Positions 1-11,794 of a DNA stretch of 64,000 bases are shown piece by piece. The stretch's first letter is position 1, and each line of letters starts with the position of its first letter. The translations under genes and the position numbers were made by a program. Under the pieces are notes generated by a model. It saw only the letters and a list, made by a program, of their open reading frames with translations, ran no database searches and was not told the DNA's origin. Source of the stretch: Gonatopus flavifemur (Eukaryota; Arthropoda; Insecta; Hymenoptera; Dryinidae); contig JAFFJZ010000031.1 in assembly GCA_018340375.1 (NCBI GenBank), forward strand, positions 2,418,001-2,482,000. The letters run 5' to 3'.

Positions 1-57
1 CCATCCTTCCGCTTTCCGGCCTACTTCAGCTCCGTGTGACGCCGGTCTGAAGGCGCC
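1..57. other. Flank of the Mutator-like element
   Basis: Short stretch, more GC-rich than the element that follows, ending at the target duplication. It is the pre-insertion sequence, which continues at 7599. No gene is visible. Confidence 0.6.
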
Positions 58-66
58 GTCAGATGC
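58..66. repeat. 9-bp target site duplication, left copy (GTCAGATGC)
   Basis: GTCAGATGC stands directly outside the left inverted end and is repeated exactly at 7590-7598 outside the right end. Nine bp is typical of Mutator-like elements. Confidence 0.9.
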
Positions 67-112
67 GGTAGGGGTTAATAGACCCGAATGGTAGTAAGCC
101 TGAAGAGCTGTT
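67..112 (+). repeat. Left terminal inverted repeat of the MULE
   Basis: 46 bp; matches the reverse complement of 7544-7589 with two mismatches. Confidence 0.9.
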
Positions 113-190
113 GACCCGAAAGAAATAGACCCGAATAAAATTAAACCCAAAGGACAGTTGACCCGAATAGAAATAAACCCGAATCATTGA
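81..190 (+). repeat. Subterminal GACCCGAA repeats
   Basis: Six copies of (G/A)ACCC(G/A)AA spaced mostly 15-18 bp (first at 81, 113 and 128), beginning inside the left inverted repeat and running inward. The right end has only the copy inside the inverted repeat. Regularly spaced subterminal motifs are usually binding sites for the element's own protein (inference). Confidence 0.7.
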
Positions 191-640
191 TATAACATTT
201 CTAAGATGGATTATATGGAACAAAATTTTGATGTTGCCGCTAGATGTCACATGATATAAAATTCTTTTTCCGTTTGAGTTTGAAAACAAAATAGAAGCAA
301 AGTGAAAAGTTCAATTGTTTAACAGGTGAATGTGATGTATATGTACGTCCCGCATCATACCACATATCGTTTATAATTTTCACATAACAAGTGGTGAGTA
401 GTTTTATATCTTTTTTTTGATGATTCGAATTAAGAATTGAATTTGATTTCTGAAAATCAAAGTATATTAATTATTATGACGTGTAAAGTACAAGAAATTT
501 GCGATGAAAGAATGAGCTAACCTCAAAATGGCGATTTTCTACCACTTTCAAAGAATTCATTGCCAAATGTTGCATTTTTTCTTGATTTCAGTGAATCCTT
601 GATATTTCCTATTGATGTAAACAAAGAAAGGGACTTCCAG
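191..640. other. 5' region of the MULE gene
   Basis: AT-rich, without a coding pattern. It must hold the promoter of the gene starting at 641; I do not see a clear TATA box I would commit to. Confidence 0.4.
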
Positions 641-3600
641 ATGGGAAAACGTGGAAAACCTGCTGATCGAAGAGTGAGTGATTACTTTTCAATACATTTA
701 TTACTTTCGCAATTAACTAAAATATTTTTCGTCTCATAACAAATATATCTTGTGAGGGATATCGTTTAACTCATGAAAAACTGTTTATGAGTACATCTGG
801 ATCAAAATTTGCTGTATGAGGATGGGTTTAAGCCTTGAAAAAGTACTTTTGTTGAGTTTAAAAAACAGAAATCGACTACTGATCGCAGTAATGTCATGAA
901 ATTGACTAATAAAAATGTAGAATTCCTCAAGTTATCAAAAGTATCTTTTCACGGATCAAATCAACCTGCTGTCCTCGATTGTAACGTTTTATCACTTGGG
1001 CGTAGTTAACGCACATTCACAATTGTGGAACATGTGTAAAACCGTTTGGACAAATGAATAAAAAAGAAAGAAAAAAGGAACAAACATAATTACATCAAAT
1101 TCAAACTTCAATCCATTTTTTAATAATGGAATTTCATGATGATTATTTCTTGTAAATTCTATTTTTTTAAAAGTTCGTTTAGGAACCAGATAATTATTTT
1201 TTCAATTGAATAATTTTAGGACTTACGTAAAAAAGCTAGAAAAATGAAAATCATAAAAAATCAAAAGTGTGATGATGAAACGGAATTGGTACTCACCAAA
1301 TTGATGGGTTTAGCGTTATTTCCATCGGCTGCCTTCAATGATCAATATCGAAATATCATTTCGAATGTTGATGCCACACTTTATATAAAACTTCATGAAT
1401 TCTTTGCCTATTTTGAAAAAATCTGGATTAAACGCGTAACACCGGAAATCATTAGTGTATACAGACTTTCTCATCGAACAAATAATTTTTTGGAACGTTA
1501 TCATCGGCGCTTAAAAGAGAAGATGGCGACTCATCCCACAATATGGGTGTTTTTAGGTATTTTTCACCGAGAAATATTTACTATTTCATTTTGCAGTGGC
1601 CTTATATAGTGAGATTTCGTTTATTTTTATGATGAATAAGAACATATATTGAGAATATTGTTCAGTCTAAGATCTATTTTCATATTAAATTATGGACATT
1701 TTCAGAGGGCCTGATTCGAGTTCAAACCTCTGCTTTTTTTGATTTTCGAAGTCTCTGTTTGGGTCAAAAAGTTACAAAACGGATTAGGAACAGAAGTGCT
1801 ATGATGGACGCAAATATAAAACAAGCATGGGATGATCTAGACAATCATCGTATTGGCTATGAAGAGATGTGGATTATAGTAATCAATTATATGAAGAAAG
1901 TTACTGAAAACTTCATTGTACAAATGGAAAAATGTGAACATTTCTCATTCAATAGAACACGCATTATTTGTATAAATACTTTTTTCAAAATAATGTATGT
2001 TATGTCCACAAACATTTTGTATTACTGACACGTAAAATTTCATCTTCATCTTTTGAAAACGTAATTTCATGTAACGGAAGATCATTCGGATGAAGCAGAG
2101 GAACATCAAGAAACGGAGTCGCACGATATTGAATCTTCTTCGGAAAAATCTCCGTCTTCAAGTCAGGGAGTCCAAAAATCGAAAACCAACTCAAATCTTA
2201 CTGAAGTTGCAATACATGATTCTTCAGATTCCGAGAAAGAAAATGAATCTCCAGAAAAAGATCTACGAGAAATGGAATTACCTACAAAAAGTTCTTGTTC
2301 TGCTAGAAAAAAATATGATATTAAAACCAATCTGATCCACGATGCGTACACTGTTTTGGATCCAGAAGAAGAAAAAGAAGGTGAACATATCACATCCAAT
2401 AGAACAGGCATTATTTGTATGAATAGTATTTCTGAAGTATTGTACGCTATGTCCACAGACATTTATATTACTAACACCTCAAGTTTCATCTTGGTCTTTT
2501 GAAAATGTAATCTTATTAATACTGGTTTTTTTTATCATTCATGTTACAGAAGATCATTCGGATGTTGTAGAAGAACATCAACAAACGGAGTCGCACGATA
2601 CCGAATTTTGTTTCGAAAATTTTCCATCTTTAAGTCAGGGAGTCCAAGAATCAGAAACCAACTCGAATTGTACTAAAGCTGGAATATATGATTCTTCAGA
2701 TTTAGAGGAAGAAAATGGATCTTCACGAAAAGGTCTACGACAAATGGAATTACCTATGAAAAAGTTTTGTGCTTTTAGTCAAAAGTATGATAGTAAAACC
2801 AATCTGATCCACCATGCGCGCACTTTTTTGGATCCAAAAGAAGAAAAACAAGGTGAACATATCACATCCAATAGAACAGGCATTCCCTAGTAACACAAAA
2901 TGTTCGTCAAACGTTCTGAAAATGTTTGCAGGACGTTTAAATATTCTAGGAAAGTTCGGAGAATATTTCAAGCACATTGGTGTTACTTGGGTTATTTGTA
3001 TAAATAGTATTTTTGAAGTATTGTACGCTATGTCCACAGACATTTATATTACCGACACTTGAAGTTTCATTTTCGTCTTTTGAAAATGTAATTTTATTAA
3101 TACTGGTTTTTCTTATCATTCATGTAACAGAAGATCATTCGGATGAAGTAGAAGAAAATCAACAAACGGAGTCGCACGATACCGAATTTTGTTTCGAAAC
3201 TTTTCCGTCTTTTAGTCAGGGAGTCCAAGAATCAAAAATCAACTCGAATTGTACTAAAGCTGGAATATATGATTCTTCAGATTTAGAGGAAGAAAATGGA
3301 TCTTCACGAAAAGGTCTACGACAAATGGAATTACCTATGAAAAAGTTTTGTGCTTTTAGTCAAAAGTATGATAGTAAAACCAATCTGATCCACCATGCGC
3401 GCACTTTTTTGGATCCAGAAGAAGAAAAACAAGGTGAACATATCACATCCAATAGAACTGGCATTCCCTAGTAACACAAAATGTTCGTCAAACGTTCTGA
3501 AAATGTTTGCAGGACGTTTAAATATTCTAGGAAAGTTCGGAGAATATTTCAAGCACATTGGTGTTACTTGGGTTATTTGTATAAATAGTATTTTTGAAGT

Positions 3601-4792
3601 ATTGTACGCTATGTCCACAGACATTTATATTACCGACACTTGAAGTTTCATTTTCGTCTTTTGAAAATGTAATTTTATTAATACTGGTTTTTCTTATCAT
3701 TCATGTAACAGAAGATCATTCGGATGAAGTAGAAGAAAATCAACAAACGGAGTCGCACGATACCGAATTTTGTTTCGAAAATTTTCCGTCTTTTAGTCAG
3801 GGAGTCCAAGAATCAAAAATCAACTCGAATTTTACCAAAGTAGGAATATATGATTCTTCAGATTCAGATACAGAAAATGGATGTCCACAGAAAGGCCTAA
3901 AAAGAATGGAATTCCCTATGAGAAAGTTTTGTTCTTCTAGTCAAAAAAATGATATAAAACCACATGTTATGAACGATGCGGACACTTTCTTGGATCTAGA
4001 AGAGGAAAAAACAGGTGAACATCTTCCATTCAATGAAACACGCATTATTTTCATAAATGTTTTGAAAATATTTTATGTATCGTCGATAAGGTAAACGCAG
4101 CAGTCTTCGAACACTATTACAACAATTTTTCAATAAAAATTGTGATTCTCAGACGAATATTCATGTACGCCCTATCGTGCGCAGTGTCGATCATTGGTGC
4201 ATTTACCTTAGATATTTGGTATGACTCAAACGTGAAATTATATCTCCATTCTTTTCAAATGTAATGTTGTTAATGTTTCGTTTTCTTTATACATGTAACA
4301 GAAGATGATTTCGATGAAGTTGAAAAAATGGATCCACGCGATACTGTATCCTGTTGGGAAAATCACCAGTTTCCAAGTCGGGGAGTTCAAAAATCAAGAA
4401 TCAATACGAATCTCACTAATGCTGACGTATATGATTCCTTAGATGTAGAGCAAGAAAATGAAGGTCCTCAAAACTTTCCACGAAAAATGGGATTATCTAT
4501 GGAGAATTCTTATTCCTCTAGTCAACAATGTGATATTAAAACAAATCTCATGAACGATGCATACATTTTTTTGCATATAGAAGAAGAAAAAGAAGAAGGA
4601 GAGCATAATGAAGCTCGATACAGTGATATGCAGGAGCTCGGGCTTTTTTCAAAATCCTCTCTTTTTTCTAATCATAAGACTGAAATATTTAAGAGTGAAG
4701 ATCATAATATGGCACAAGAAGAATGTTGTCTGTGTGAACAACGTTTCAATCATATCATTGATTTGATGCACCATGTTGAGCAATACCATTGA
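641..4792 (+). CDS. MULE-derived modular protein: transposase C-terminal region, repeated acidic/serine modules, C2H2 finger
   Basis: Predicted spliced gene with exons 641-673, 1220-1556, 1706-1933, 2078-2380, 2550-2852, 3131-3433, 3712-4014 and 4302-4792. Every junction keeps frame (one phase-0 intron, then phase 1 throughout), there is no internal stop, and the sum is 2301 bp (766 aa). Exons 2-3 carry the MULE transposase C-terminus (LMGLALFP..., RTNNFLERYHRRL, HPTIWVF). Exons 4-7 are four open 101-codon modules (SDE(V/A)E, SQGVQ(E/K)S, IHDSSD or IYDSSD, a hydrophobic/basic patch, E-rich end). The last exon has a diverged fifth module and then CCLCEQRF...LMHHVEQYH, a canonical C2H2 finger. 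No DDE catalytic core precedes it, so cutting activity is unlikely; a DNA-binding, regulatory or targeting role is inferred. Donors are GTGAG at exon 1 and GTGAAC for exons 3-7. The acceptor of exon 4 is GG instead of AG, so that exon may be skipped (665 aa), also in frame. Confidence 0.7.
2885..2991. mobile_element. 107-bp MITE in a module intron, copy 1
   Basis: Ends CCCTAGTAACAC and GTGTTACTTGGG are imperfect inverted repeats, flanked by TT on both sides. The homologous intron 2381-2549 lacks it and shows the empty site, so the insertion is certain. Confidence 0.75.
3466..3572. mobile_element. 107-bp MITE in a module intron, copy 2
   Basis: Same MITE as 2885-2991, 581 bp downstream, same flanks. 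It was copied by tandem duplication of the exon unit, not by a second insertion. Confidence 0.75.
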
Positions 4793-5055
4793 AACTGATG
4801 TATTTTTCATGAGAATCGTGAACCTGTGGCATAATCCAGTATTTGAAGGCTTTATCGTTAAATTGAATATTACAGACTGATTGACTAGTCACATGAATAT
4901 TACGTTTTTGTTTTTTTCAATTTTATGTAAGTTGATATAACATTATAACAATACATGAAATCTTATAGGATTATTATAAATTGGTCAATTACTCGTTGGC
5001 TGAATATTTATGGATATTAAATGCTTCTATAAGAACCAGATTGCGACAATTGATA
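4793..5055. other. 3' region of the MULE gene
   Basis: AT-rich. A possible further exon starts after TCTTATAG at 4970 and reads LVNYSLAEYLWILNASIRTR before it meets the MITE at 5056. Its link to the main gene is not shown. Confidence 0.3.
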
Positions 5056-5480
5056 CCCGAAGAGAACATGAAGCTCCAGCGAAAGTTCAGATTAGATCTG
5101 TATAGATCGGATCGAAGGTTCATAATAGCTAACTTTTACATTCACAAACGTTTGTCAAAGGTACTACGAACGTTGAAATGTCCGCCTTAAAATACTTTCA
5201 GGAAACATAGATGGAACCTTCATTGAAGGTTCATCGAAGGTTTGAGGAAGCTGCACAAACACATTTATACTTAGATTAATTTTTAATGATTTATGTTTAT
5301 CAATTAATTTATTTTTCATATAAATTGATCAAAATTAATATAAGTATAGATATTTTTGTGAAGCTTCGTCAAACCTTCGATGAACCTTCAGCGAACGTAA
5401 AAGTTAGCTCTTATGAATTTTCGGCCCGATCTATACACATCTGATCTGAAAGTTCGCTGAAGCTTCATGTTCTCTTCGGC
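5056..5480. mobile_element. Fold-back MITE, CCCGAAGAGAACA ends
   Basis: Left arm from CCCGAAGAGAACATGAAG and right arm to CTTCATGTTCTCTTCGGC; about 150-200 bp at each side pair with each other around an AT-rich loop. Same family as 40718-40868 and 54261-54353, which have CCCC(A/G)AGAGAAC ends. Confidence 0.7.
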
Positions 5481-6371
5481 TAATATCATTCACTGTAGAC
5501 CAACAAGATCATCCTATAATAAGCTCGTTGTTCAAGTACTTTTATAAGTGTTCCAATTTTATATCTATGTATCTCTTAAGCAAGAGTGATTTCTAAGATT
5601 TCATTGTCAATACTTATACTACTATTTTGGTTGTTTTCATTTACTTTATGGATACAATTATACCTGTTCATTTCATCATGTACATTGTAATTTGTAATTT
5701 ACTCCGATTTTGAATTATTTATTTTCAGCGAAATGGACGCATATATTATTTCATGTAACAACAAACTAAAATTGCGATAATTTTTTCTCCAAGAATTGGT
5801 AATTGGAGGTAAGGTGAAGCGAAATATTCATAGATATCTTGTACGAAAGTTCCTATAGTCTCTCATTGCATTAATTACAGTGCAGTATCAAGTACAAAAA
5901 GTTACTCACATTACTTGAGTGTTGAAAGTAAAAATTACGAACAAAAAGTATTGGAATTTTGCTCTGTTTATTATTTGAGAACTAGTTCATAACATCTTCA
6001 AAATATATTTTGCATTTTTATCCATATAACTCTAAGCAAGTTGAAAATTGATATAAAGTTGTATAATTTACGTAGACTGAAATGAAAATATTGAAAACTG
6101 TTTCGAATAAATGCGTGTAATAGGTTTTTGTAGCAATAAGTTTTTACATCTAATCTTACAATAACAATATAGTTATAAATTACATTTGAAGTATATTAGC
6201 AATCCTTGGAATGTGTTCACTGAATTTTAATTCCAACATCATTACCATACATGCCTGATCAAAGGAATTAGTGTTGTAAAAATACATTTTCTGATTCATG
6301 ATTGAGTGTCTTATTTTTTATGCCTGTGGAAGTATTTGATAATTTTAAACAGTACCACCATCGTTCTACTT
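5481..6371. other. MULE interior, no gene seen
   Basis: AT-rich filler inside the element. No open frame with codon character and no inverted repeat recognised. Confidence 0.5.
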
Positions 6372-6543
6372 CCCAGTTAACATTAAGATATTTTGAAGAT
6401 GTCTTGCCAAGACTTCTTTGAGATATCTTATAAAATCCGAGAGGTGTCTTATGAAATACGATAAGAACAACTTTTCGGATTCTATAAGATGTCTTGAAGA
6501 ATTCTGAGTAAGGCATCTCGGATATTTCTGAATATTAGCTGAG
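6372..6543. mobile_element. MITE of the AGATATCTT/AAGATGTCTT family
   Basis: Starts CCCAGTTAACATTAAGA and ends in the imperfect inverse TCTGAATATTAGCTG; the interior is a string of AAGATGTCTT-like words. Larger relative at 38245-39365. Confidence 0.55.
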
Positions 6544-7543
6544 TTATGGTTTCCCAACATCATTAGTTCAACACAATATCCAAAACATGCGACTATTCTC
6601 TTATTTATATTTGTTTCAATTGCAAAAACATTGATGGCGATTTATGTAGAACTATCTTACAAGTTTGCAGCATCAATTACTTCTTTAATATGGTCTCCAA
6701 TATTGTGTGGCCCTCACTATTTTTGTATTTTTCTTTATAAAATGTTTTCTGTCTATATCTCTAACTACAGCAGAAAAATGTGGAAATGCATAAATGTCTG
6801 TTCAACTTATAAAATAAGTGAAACCTGTTTTAAATACTCAAAAATATTTTTTGATGTTGCATACAGCATACAATCAGAAAAGTTAATGTACATTATCTAT
6901 ATAAAAATTGAAAATATGTCTTGTAAAAGTAATATTTTTAATGCAGAGGAAATACATTAAAATTTATTGAAATCTTATGCTGGAAGTTACAATATTCACA
7001 CCAACATTCTTTCAAGATTCTCACAAATTTAAATGTATTTCCCCTGTGTTTGGAGACACTATTTGCACAAGATTATTATGATCTCCATTTCTTATCTGGA
7101 TAATTTACGATAAAGTTTTTGACAGTATAGAATTTCGTTTTAGACTTTAGATAATCTGAATTACCAACCAAATCACATTTGATACATTTGTTTTTTCAAT
7201 TTACAACTGTTGAAATTGATCACTAAACTAAATTGATCATTGATAAACTGTTGAAGCAATTGGGCAAAACATTGTATTGTGAATTTCAATTTTTGCCAAA
7301 AAAATAATTTTTCAAAATTTTTAATAAATTTTTATCAAATTAATATTCTTTTATCATTCTTTGCAATTTATACATTGATTCAATTATGATGCATATGTCT
7401 AAAATATTTTATCTGTGAATATATTTATTTATGATACAAAAAAAAATTTATAACATTTAGAATATACTTTGAAAATGAAAAATAAACGAAAATTCAGTAT
7501 TAATAATTTTTTGAGAATACTTATCTAGTGTCCTCTGTGTTTG
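6544..7543. other. MULE interior, no gene seen
   Basis: Very AT-rich. An open frame at 6631-6960 has no recognisable motif and biased composition; I do not call it a gene. Confidence 0.5.
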
Positions 7544-7589
7544 AACAGCCCTTCGGGCTTACTACCATTCGGGTCTATTAACCCCTACC
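7544..7589 (-). repeat. Right terminal inverted repeat of the MULE
   Basis: 46 bp; reverse complement of 67-112 with two mismatches. Confidence 0.9.
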
Positions 7590-7598
7590 GTCAGATGC
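7590..7598. repeat. 9-bp target site duplication, right copy (GTCAGATGC)
   Basis: Exact copy of 58-66 immediately after the right inverted end. The pair proves the outer limits of the 7.5 kb element. Confidence 0.9.
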
Positions 7599-8856
7599 AC
7601 ATATATTTCATGCGGATCGCGGAAAGCGGAATGTTTTAAGCCAATCACGAGCGTTCCGTTACTTTCTGTCATTTACGGTACGCAGATTCTCTACGGTATA
7701 AGCGGAAATCAAAATATTTGAGTGTGTTTGTGTTTGGTTAGTGAAACAATATGGCGAAAAAGATAAAAAGACGTATGTAGAGTGTCAAGATATTCAGATA
7801 TTTTATAATGGATTCTAAAAAAAACGTAAGTGTATTGTAGTCTCTTATTTTTTGAATCAAATAATGAAACTTCATCTAATTCTACGTAATTAATTCTTTT
7901 TCTATTCACTATTGATATTCCTAAAGAAAATGTAATAATTTATTATAATTTCTCACAAGTCTCAATTCGTTGAGAAAATATAAGAAATCTTATTGTTCTT
8001 TCTCATATTTTCTCGAAGAAATTGGGACTAAGGAGGAATTATGAGAAAAATTTCGTCAGGGATCAATTCTCATACATGCATTTGATGCAGCTTTGAATAA
8101 ATTTTGAAATTTCATAATCAAATTGATATGAAATTCAATAATGAACTGATGTTCAATTCAACATCTCAAAATCAATGATGCACTAAATTCAAGATCCTAT
8201 CATGATATGCTTTAGTATATCATTACATCTAAAAATATTCATATTGAATTGTGGAAGAATTATTAATAAACATAGCAGGTCATGAGATTTATGATTTCAA
8301 GGTTACGTAAATAGTTTCATATTCAGAATGTGAAACATTAAATTTTTCCAACAAGTGCCCATTATCCTTTTATAAAAAAATATATTATAGAATTGAAGAA
8401 TTCAGAGTTTGGACACTGATGGTAAGTTTTATATTACTGGTTGTTTCATTATTATATATTTTGCAGATTTTGAAATGTGGATTCTGCGGAAAACTGATTT
8501 TCATGAGTGCAGAACACAATGGAATACTGCAACATTCTTGCTTTGCAGGTTACAATGATAATGAGTATGTAATAAATATTGATGACAATCGCATTGTCAC
8601 AATAGGTATTTAAAAATTTACAAATTTCAAATTATGTTATACTATGTAATCACGCGTGGAATATTATTCAAGTATGAAGACTATTATTATCACCAGAAGT
8701 ACCCCTCATCTATGTTAGTAGATGAAGGATACTTACTATATATTGTCATGTAAAATTTCCTCTTAAATACTTGGAAGAAATCGAATGTTTATCGAATATA
8801 TTTGATGAGTATACATCTAAACACTAATTTTAAAACATTTCAATATATTTCTTGCT

Positions 8857-8963
8857 CCCCAAACAGCAAAATGTGTCTCTGGGACGTTTTCTGAACAGTC
8901 AGAAGACTTCCTCTACATATAAACTTTCCATCAACATTCCAGTGGCACGTTATACAGTCTGGG
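8857..8963. mobile_element. CCC..AGCAC-family MITE in a MADF-gene intron
   Basis: Left end CCCCAAACAGCAAAATG, right end CGTTATACAGTCTGGG; internal arms GTCTCTGGGACGTT and AACATTCCAGTGGCACG pair. Close relative of 44821-44929. Confidence 0.65.
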
Positions 8964-9924
8964 TTCTTTGCACTTCCAATTGATAATATTAGTATATCAA
9001 AGTTTGTGCAATAGCTTCAATTTATTTCTAAGAATCATCATTATCCTAAGTACATGGGAAAAATTGAATTACAATTTGGTTTTCTCCATGTAGTTTTTCA
9101 GATTTTGTTTGGATTTGCATGGGATTATCTAATAAAAAGATTATTATTTCTTATATAAATTTCAAAGCAGAGGAAGAAAACCAATTCCCAAATATTTCAA
9201 TAAATCAGGAAGATGACGATAGTATTATTGATCATGACAATAATGAAGATGACGTCTTCACGAATCAAGAGAACAATGATGAAAATGAGTTTGTAGATAC
9301 TAAAGATGTAACCGATGAAAGTAGAATATTTGATGAGATGCTAATCTCAGTAGTCTCCACTAAAATTCCTTTATTTGATCATAAAATACCAGTCAAGAAG
9401 ATCACCTGCTATCAAGAATGTTCTGTGGAATGAAGTGCGCAATATGATGGGAGGTAAAGGTATATACATTTCTGTTCAATTCAGTTCAAAAGTCAATAAC
9501 CAGCGAGTTAAAAAAATGAAATTCAAATAATTGAGTTTTTGCTGCATTCAAATCCATAGAAAAAATTTAGCAAACTCATGTTTTTATAGATACATATTTT
9601 CTTCGTAAACTTATATGCATGAGAAATCATAAAAGAATTTTTGACAGAAATCACATATGCAATATATAATATTGAAGTAATTAATCATCTTGAATGAGAA
9701 ACATTATTGCGAAATAAAAACTCCAGATCGTGTTATATTTATAATACACATTGATTGCGATTTGTAATTGTGTATTCTCAATATCATTAATATTTTTGTT
9801 CATTGAATTCATTAGTTTATTAAGTAATATACATAAAATTCTTCAAACTAATCTAATCCTTATCCCAAACAACATAAAAGGTTAAAAACGTTGAGAATGT
9901 GTTTTTGGAGATTTTATAAGCTTT

Positions 9925-10010
9925 CCAAATAGCACGAGAGGTTGGAAAGAATTCGTAATGAATGCTTTAAATTCATGATGGACTCTTCCAAAACTCTTGT
10001 GCTATCTAGG
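9925..10010. mobile_element. Short fold-back related to the CCC..AGCAC MITEs
   Basis: CCAAATAGCACGAGAGGTTGG pairs with CCAAAACTCTTGTGCTATCTAGG across a short loop. It lies in an intron of the MADF gene. Confidence 0.5.
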
Positions 10011-10679
10011 ATGCCTAGGACTCTCAAATGAGGCTATGAGGAATCGTAACATTTTATATACATCATCTTATTTATTGGAATGAATTACCAGGTGCTGTGG
10101 AAGTTAATACTATCAAGAATAGATGAAAATATCTTAGAGATTGTTATGTTAAAGCTAAAAAAAAGACCTTGTCTTATACCCCAAGTGGGTCCGCTGGTGG
10201 GAAGCCAAATAGTAAAAAAAATTCATTTAGATATTTTGAATTAATGAAGTTTTTGGATGATTCTCTCAATCACAGGAAGTAAGTTACAAGGAAACAAATA
10301 TTTTGTATAACTTAAATGTATAATCAATGAATGCCTTCTAATATTCGTTTCAATATATCAGAATTCGGATAATATTTCTGATCAAAATGAAGCGTTACCC
10401 AAGCGAAAATTTTCTTATGAATCCCAATTCTTTGAGAAGATATGGGCAAGAACAGTAAGATTCCTCATATTTTCTCAACCAATCTAGGGTCATGAGAAAT
10501 TAGAATGAATGATGAGTATATTTTCGTCAGCATCATTCAGAATTATCTGTGACGTGTATTAAGGGTATTAAAAAAATTGATTAAATCGTGTATAAAATGT
10601 CATTTCAGTTATAAAAGTATTCCTACTGTCATGATCCCTGTAGCTTTTCAGGGATTATGTCATTTTGGTTAGCTGGGCG

Positions 10680-10750
10680 CCCTGGTGATATTCATAGGGC
10701 TGCAACCTTCTGTAATACAGGAAAGTGCAGCCCTGTGAATATTCCTCACG
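10680..10750. mobile_element. 71-bp hairpin MITE, CCCTGGTGA end
   Basis: CCCTGGTGATATTCATAGGG at the left pairs with the right end CCCTGTGAATATTCCTCACG. One of several elements in the window with CCCTGGTGAA-like ends. Confidence 0.5.
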
Positions 10751-11213
10751 ATCTGTCCAAATTAGTGAGAACATAACTGTAGACAATTCAAATGAATATT
10801 GATTATATACTGATAGTTCATAAATGTTTTGTAAGCTATGATGAATAACACTTTCCTTTAATTCTTAATGTGTTATACTTAATTATGCATTTTTAATTTA
10901 TTATATGTTTCGAATATCATAGGACTGAAACTAATTTGGAAATTACAAATATAGTGACCAAAAATCAAAGGCAGATCGAAGAACCCTCCCTGATTTCGAA
11001 TGAAAAACAAGTTGACAATGGAATAGCTGCTTCTAAACAGTCAAGCCAAATGGAAATTCGAAAATCCACGACGCCAAAAAAAAATTATTCATCTACCATC
11101 ATAGCCCAGGATTCTAGTAGTATACACGTCGAAGAACCACAGGATCAGTCCCTATGTAATCCAAATAAAATATTTGTCAACGAACAATCCGATCCTCCAG
11201 AACTGTATTCCTA

Positions 11214-11794
11214 AAAAAAAGTGAGTATATAGAACTTTATGAAATTGCTAATTTCAAGACTTTATGCCAGCACTGTACTTGAGTATCTTTTTCTATCGCA
11301 TTCTATTACTTTTCGTTTGTTGCCCAACAAACCCCACCCAACACAGTTTATCACAGTGATATAACTAGAATGAAACCATATCACAGCTGTTACATAACAG
11401 AATTCCCTATTTCCAAAGTTTGGGAAGACCGATTGAAAAAGATTGGGTGTCAGACTGTTTTTATTTGTTTTAATGCGGTTTTCTCCCAAGTTTGGAATTC
11501 CAGATTAAAACCAATTGAATTCCAATCTGCTTCAATATGGTTCTAGAAGCAGGGTTATGTTGTGGTTACATTGAAGTGATGTCGTATAGTATTCTGTTAT
11601 GTCACATCAACATAAATATTACAAATGAACGCTATTATATCACCACCACCAGCTGGAGTGGAAAATTACTCGCAACCAGTATATTACCAGCAACATCCAG
11701 TGTTATATCGTCATAACAACCTGTGCAGGGTGAGACGGAATCCTATAGAATTCAATAAAATTTCAATGTTGGATATAAGTCTCGCAAATTGACT
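11214..11794. other. Intron of the MADF gene, no feature seen
   Basis: Nothing beyond short self-similar words such as GGAATTCCA. No gene. Confidence 0.4.

Larger units (their letters stand above)
2078..4792 (+). repeat. Tandem array of symmetrical 303-bp exons with their introns
   Basis: Module exons begin at 2078, 2550, 3131, 3712 and 4302 (unit lengths 472, 581, 581, 590). The first four are exactly 303 bp. Introns 2381-2549, 2853-3130, 3434-3711 and 4015-4301 are homologous to each other and to the intron before the array (1934-2077), sharing GTGAAC at the donor and (T/G)TAACAG at the acceptor. The 278-bp introns are almost identical. The 3131 exon is a chimera: about its first 120 bp resemble the 3712 exon and the rest the 2550 exon. 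Confidence 0.85.
67..7589. mobile_element. Complete Mutator-like DNA element (MULE), 7.5 kb
   Basis: Bounded by 46-bp inverted repeats (67-112 and 7544-7589, two mismatches, both starting GGTAGGGGTTAATAGACCCG) and a perfect 9-bp duplication. The + strand gene at 641-4792 contains the C-terminal region of a MULE transposase (RTNN..E..HRRL and a following R-x-R-x-R...AWDDLDNHRIGYEE segment). The catalytic DDE part is not present in the element, so it should be non-autonomous for cutting unless the protein works with a transposase in trans. Only the left end has extra subterminal copies of GACCCGAA. Class is inferred from duplication length plus protein motifs; both agree. Confidence 0.85.

Noticed and set aside
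1316..1504. Minus-strand frame over the MULE transposase exon
   Set aside because: Antisense shadow of the recognised coding exon.
6631..6960. 109-codon open frame inside the MULE
   Set aside because: No motif and AT-driven composition; no splice context linking it to the modular gene.
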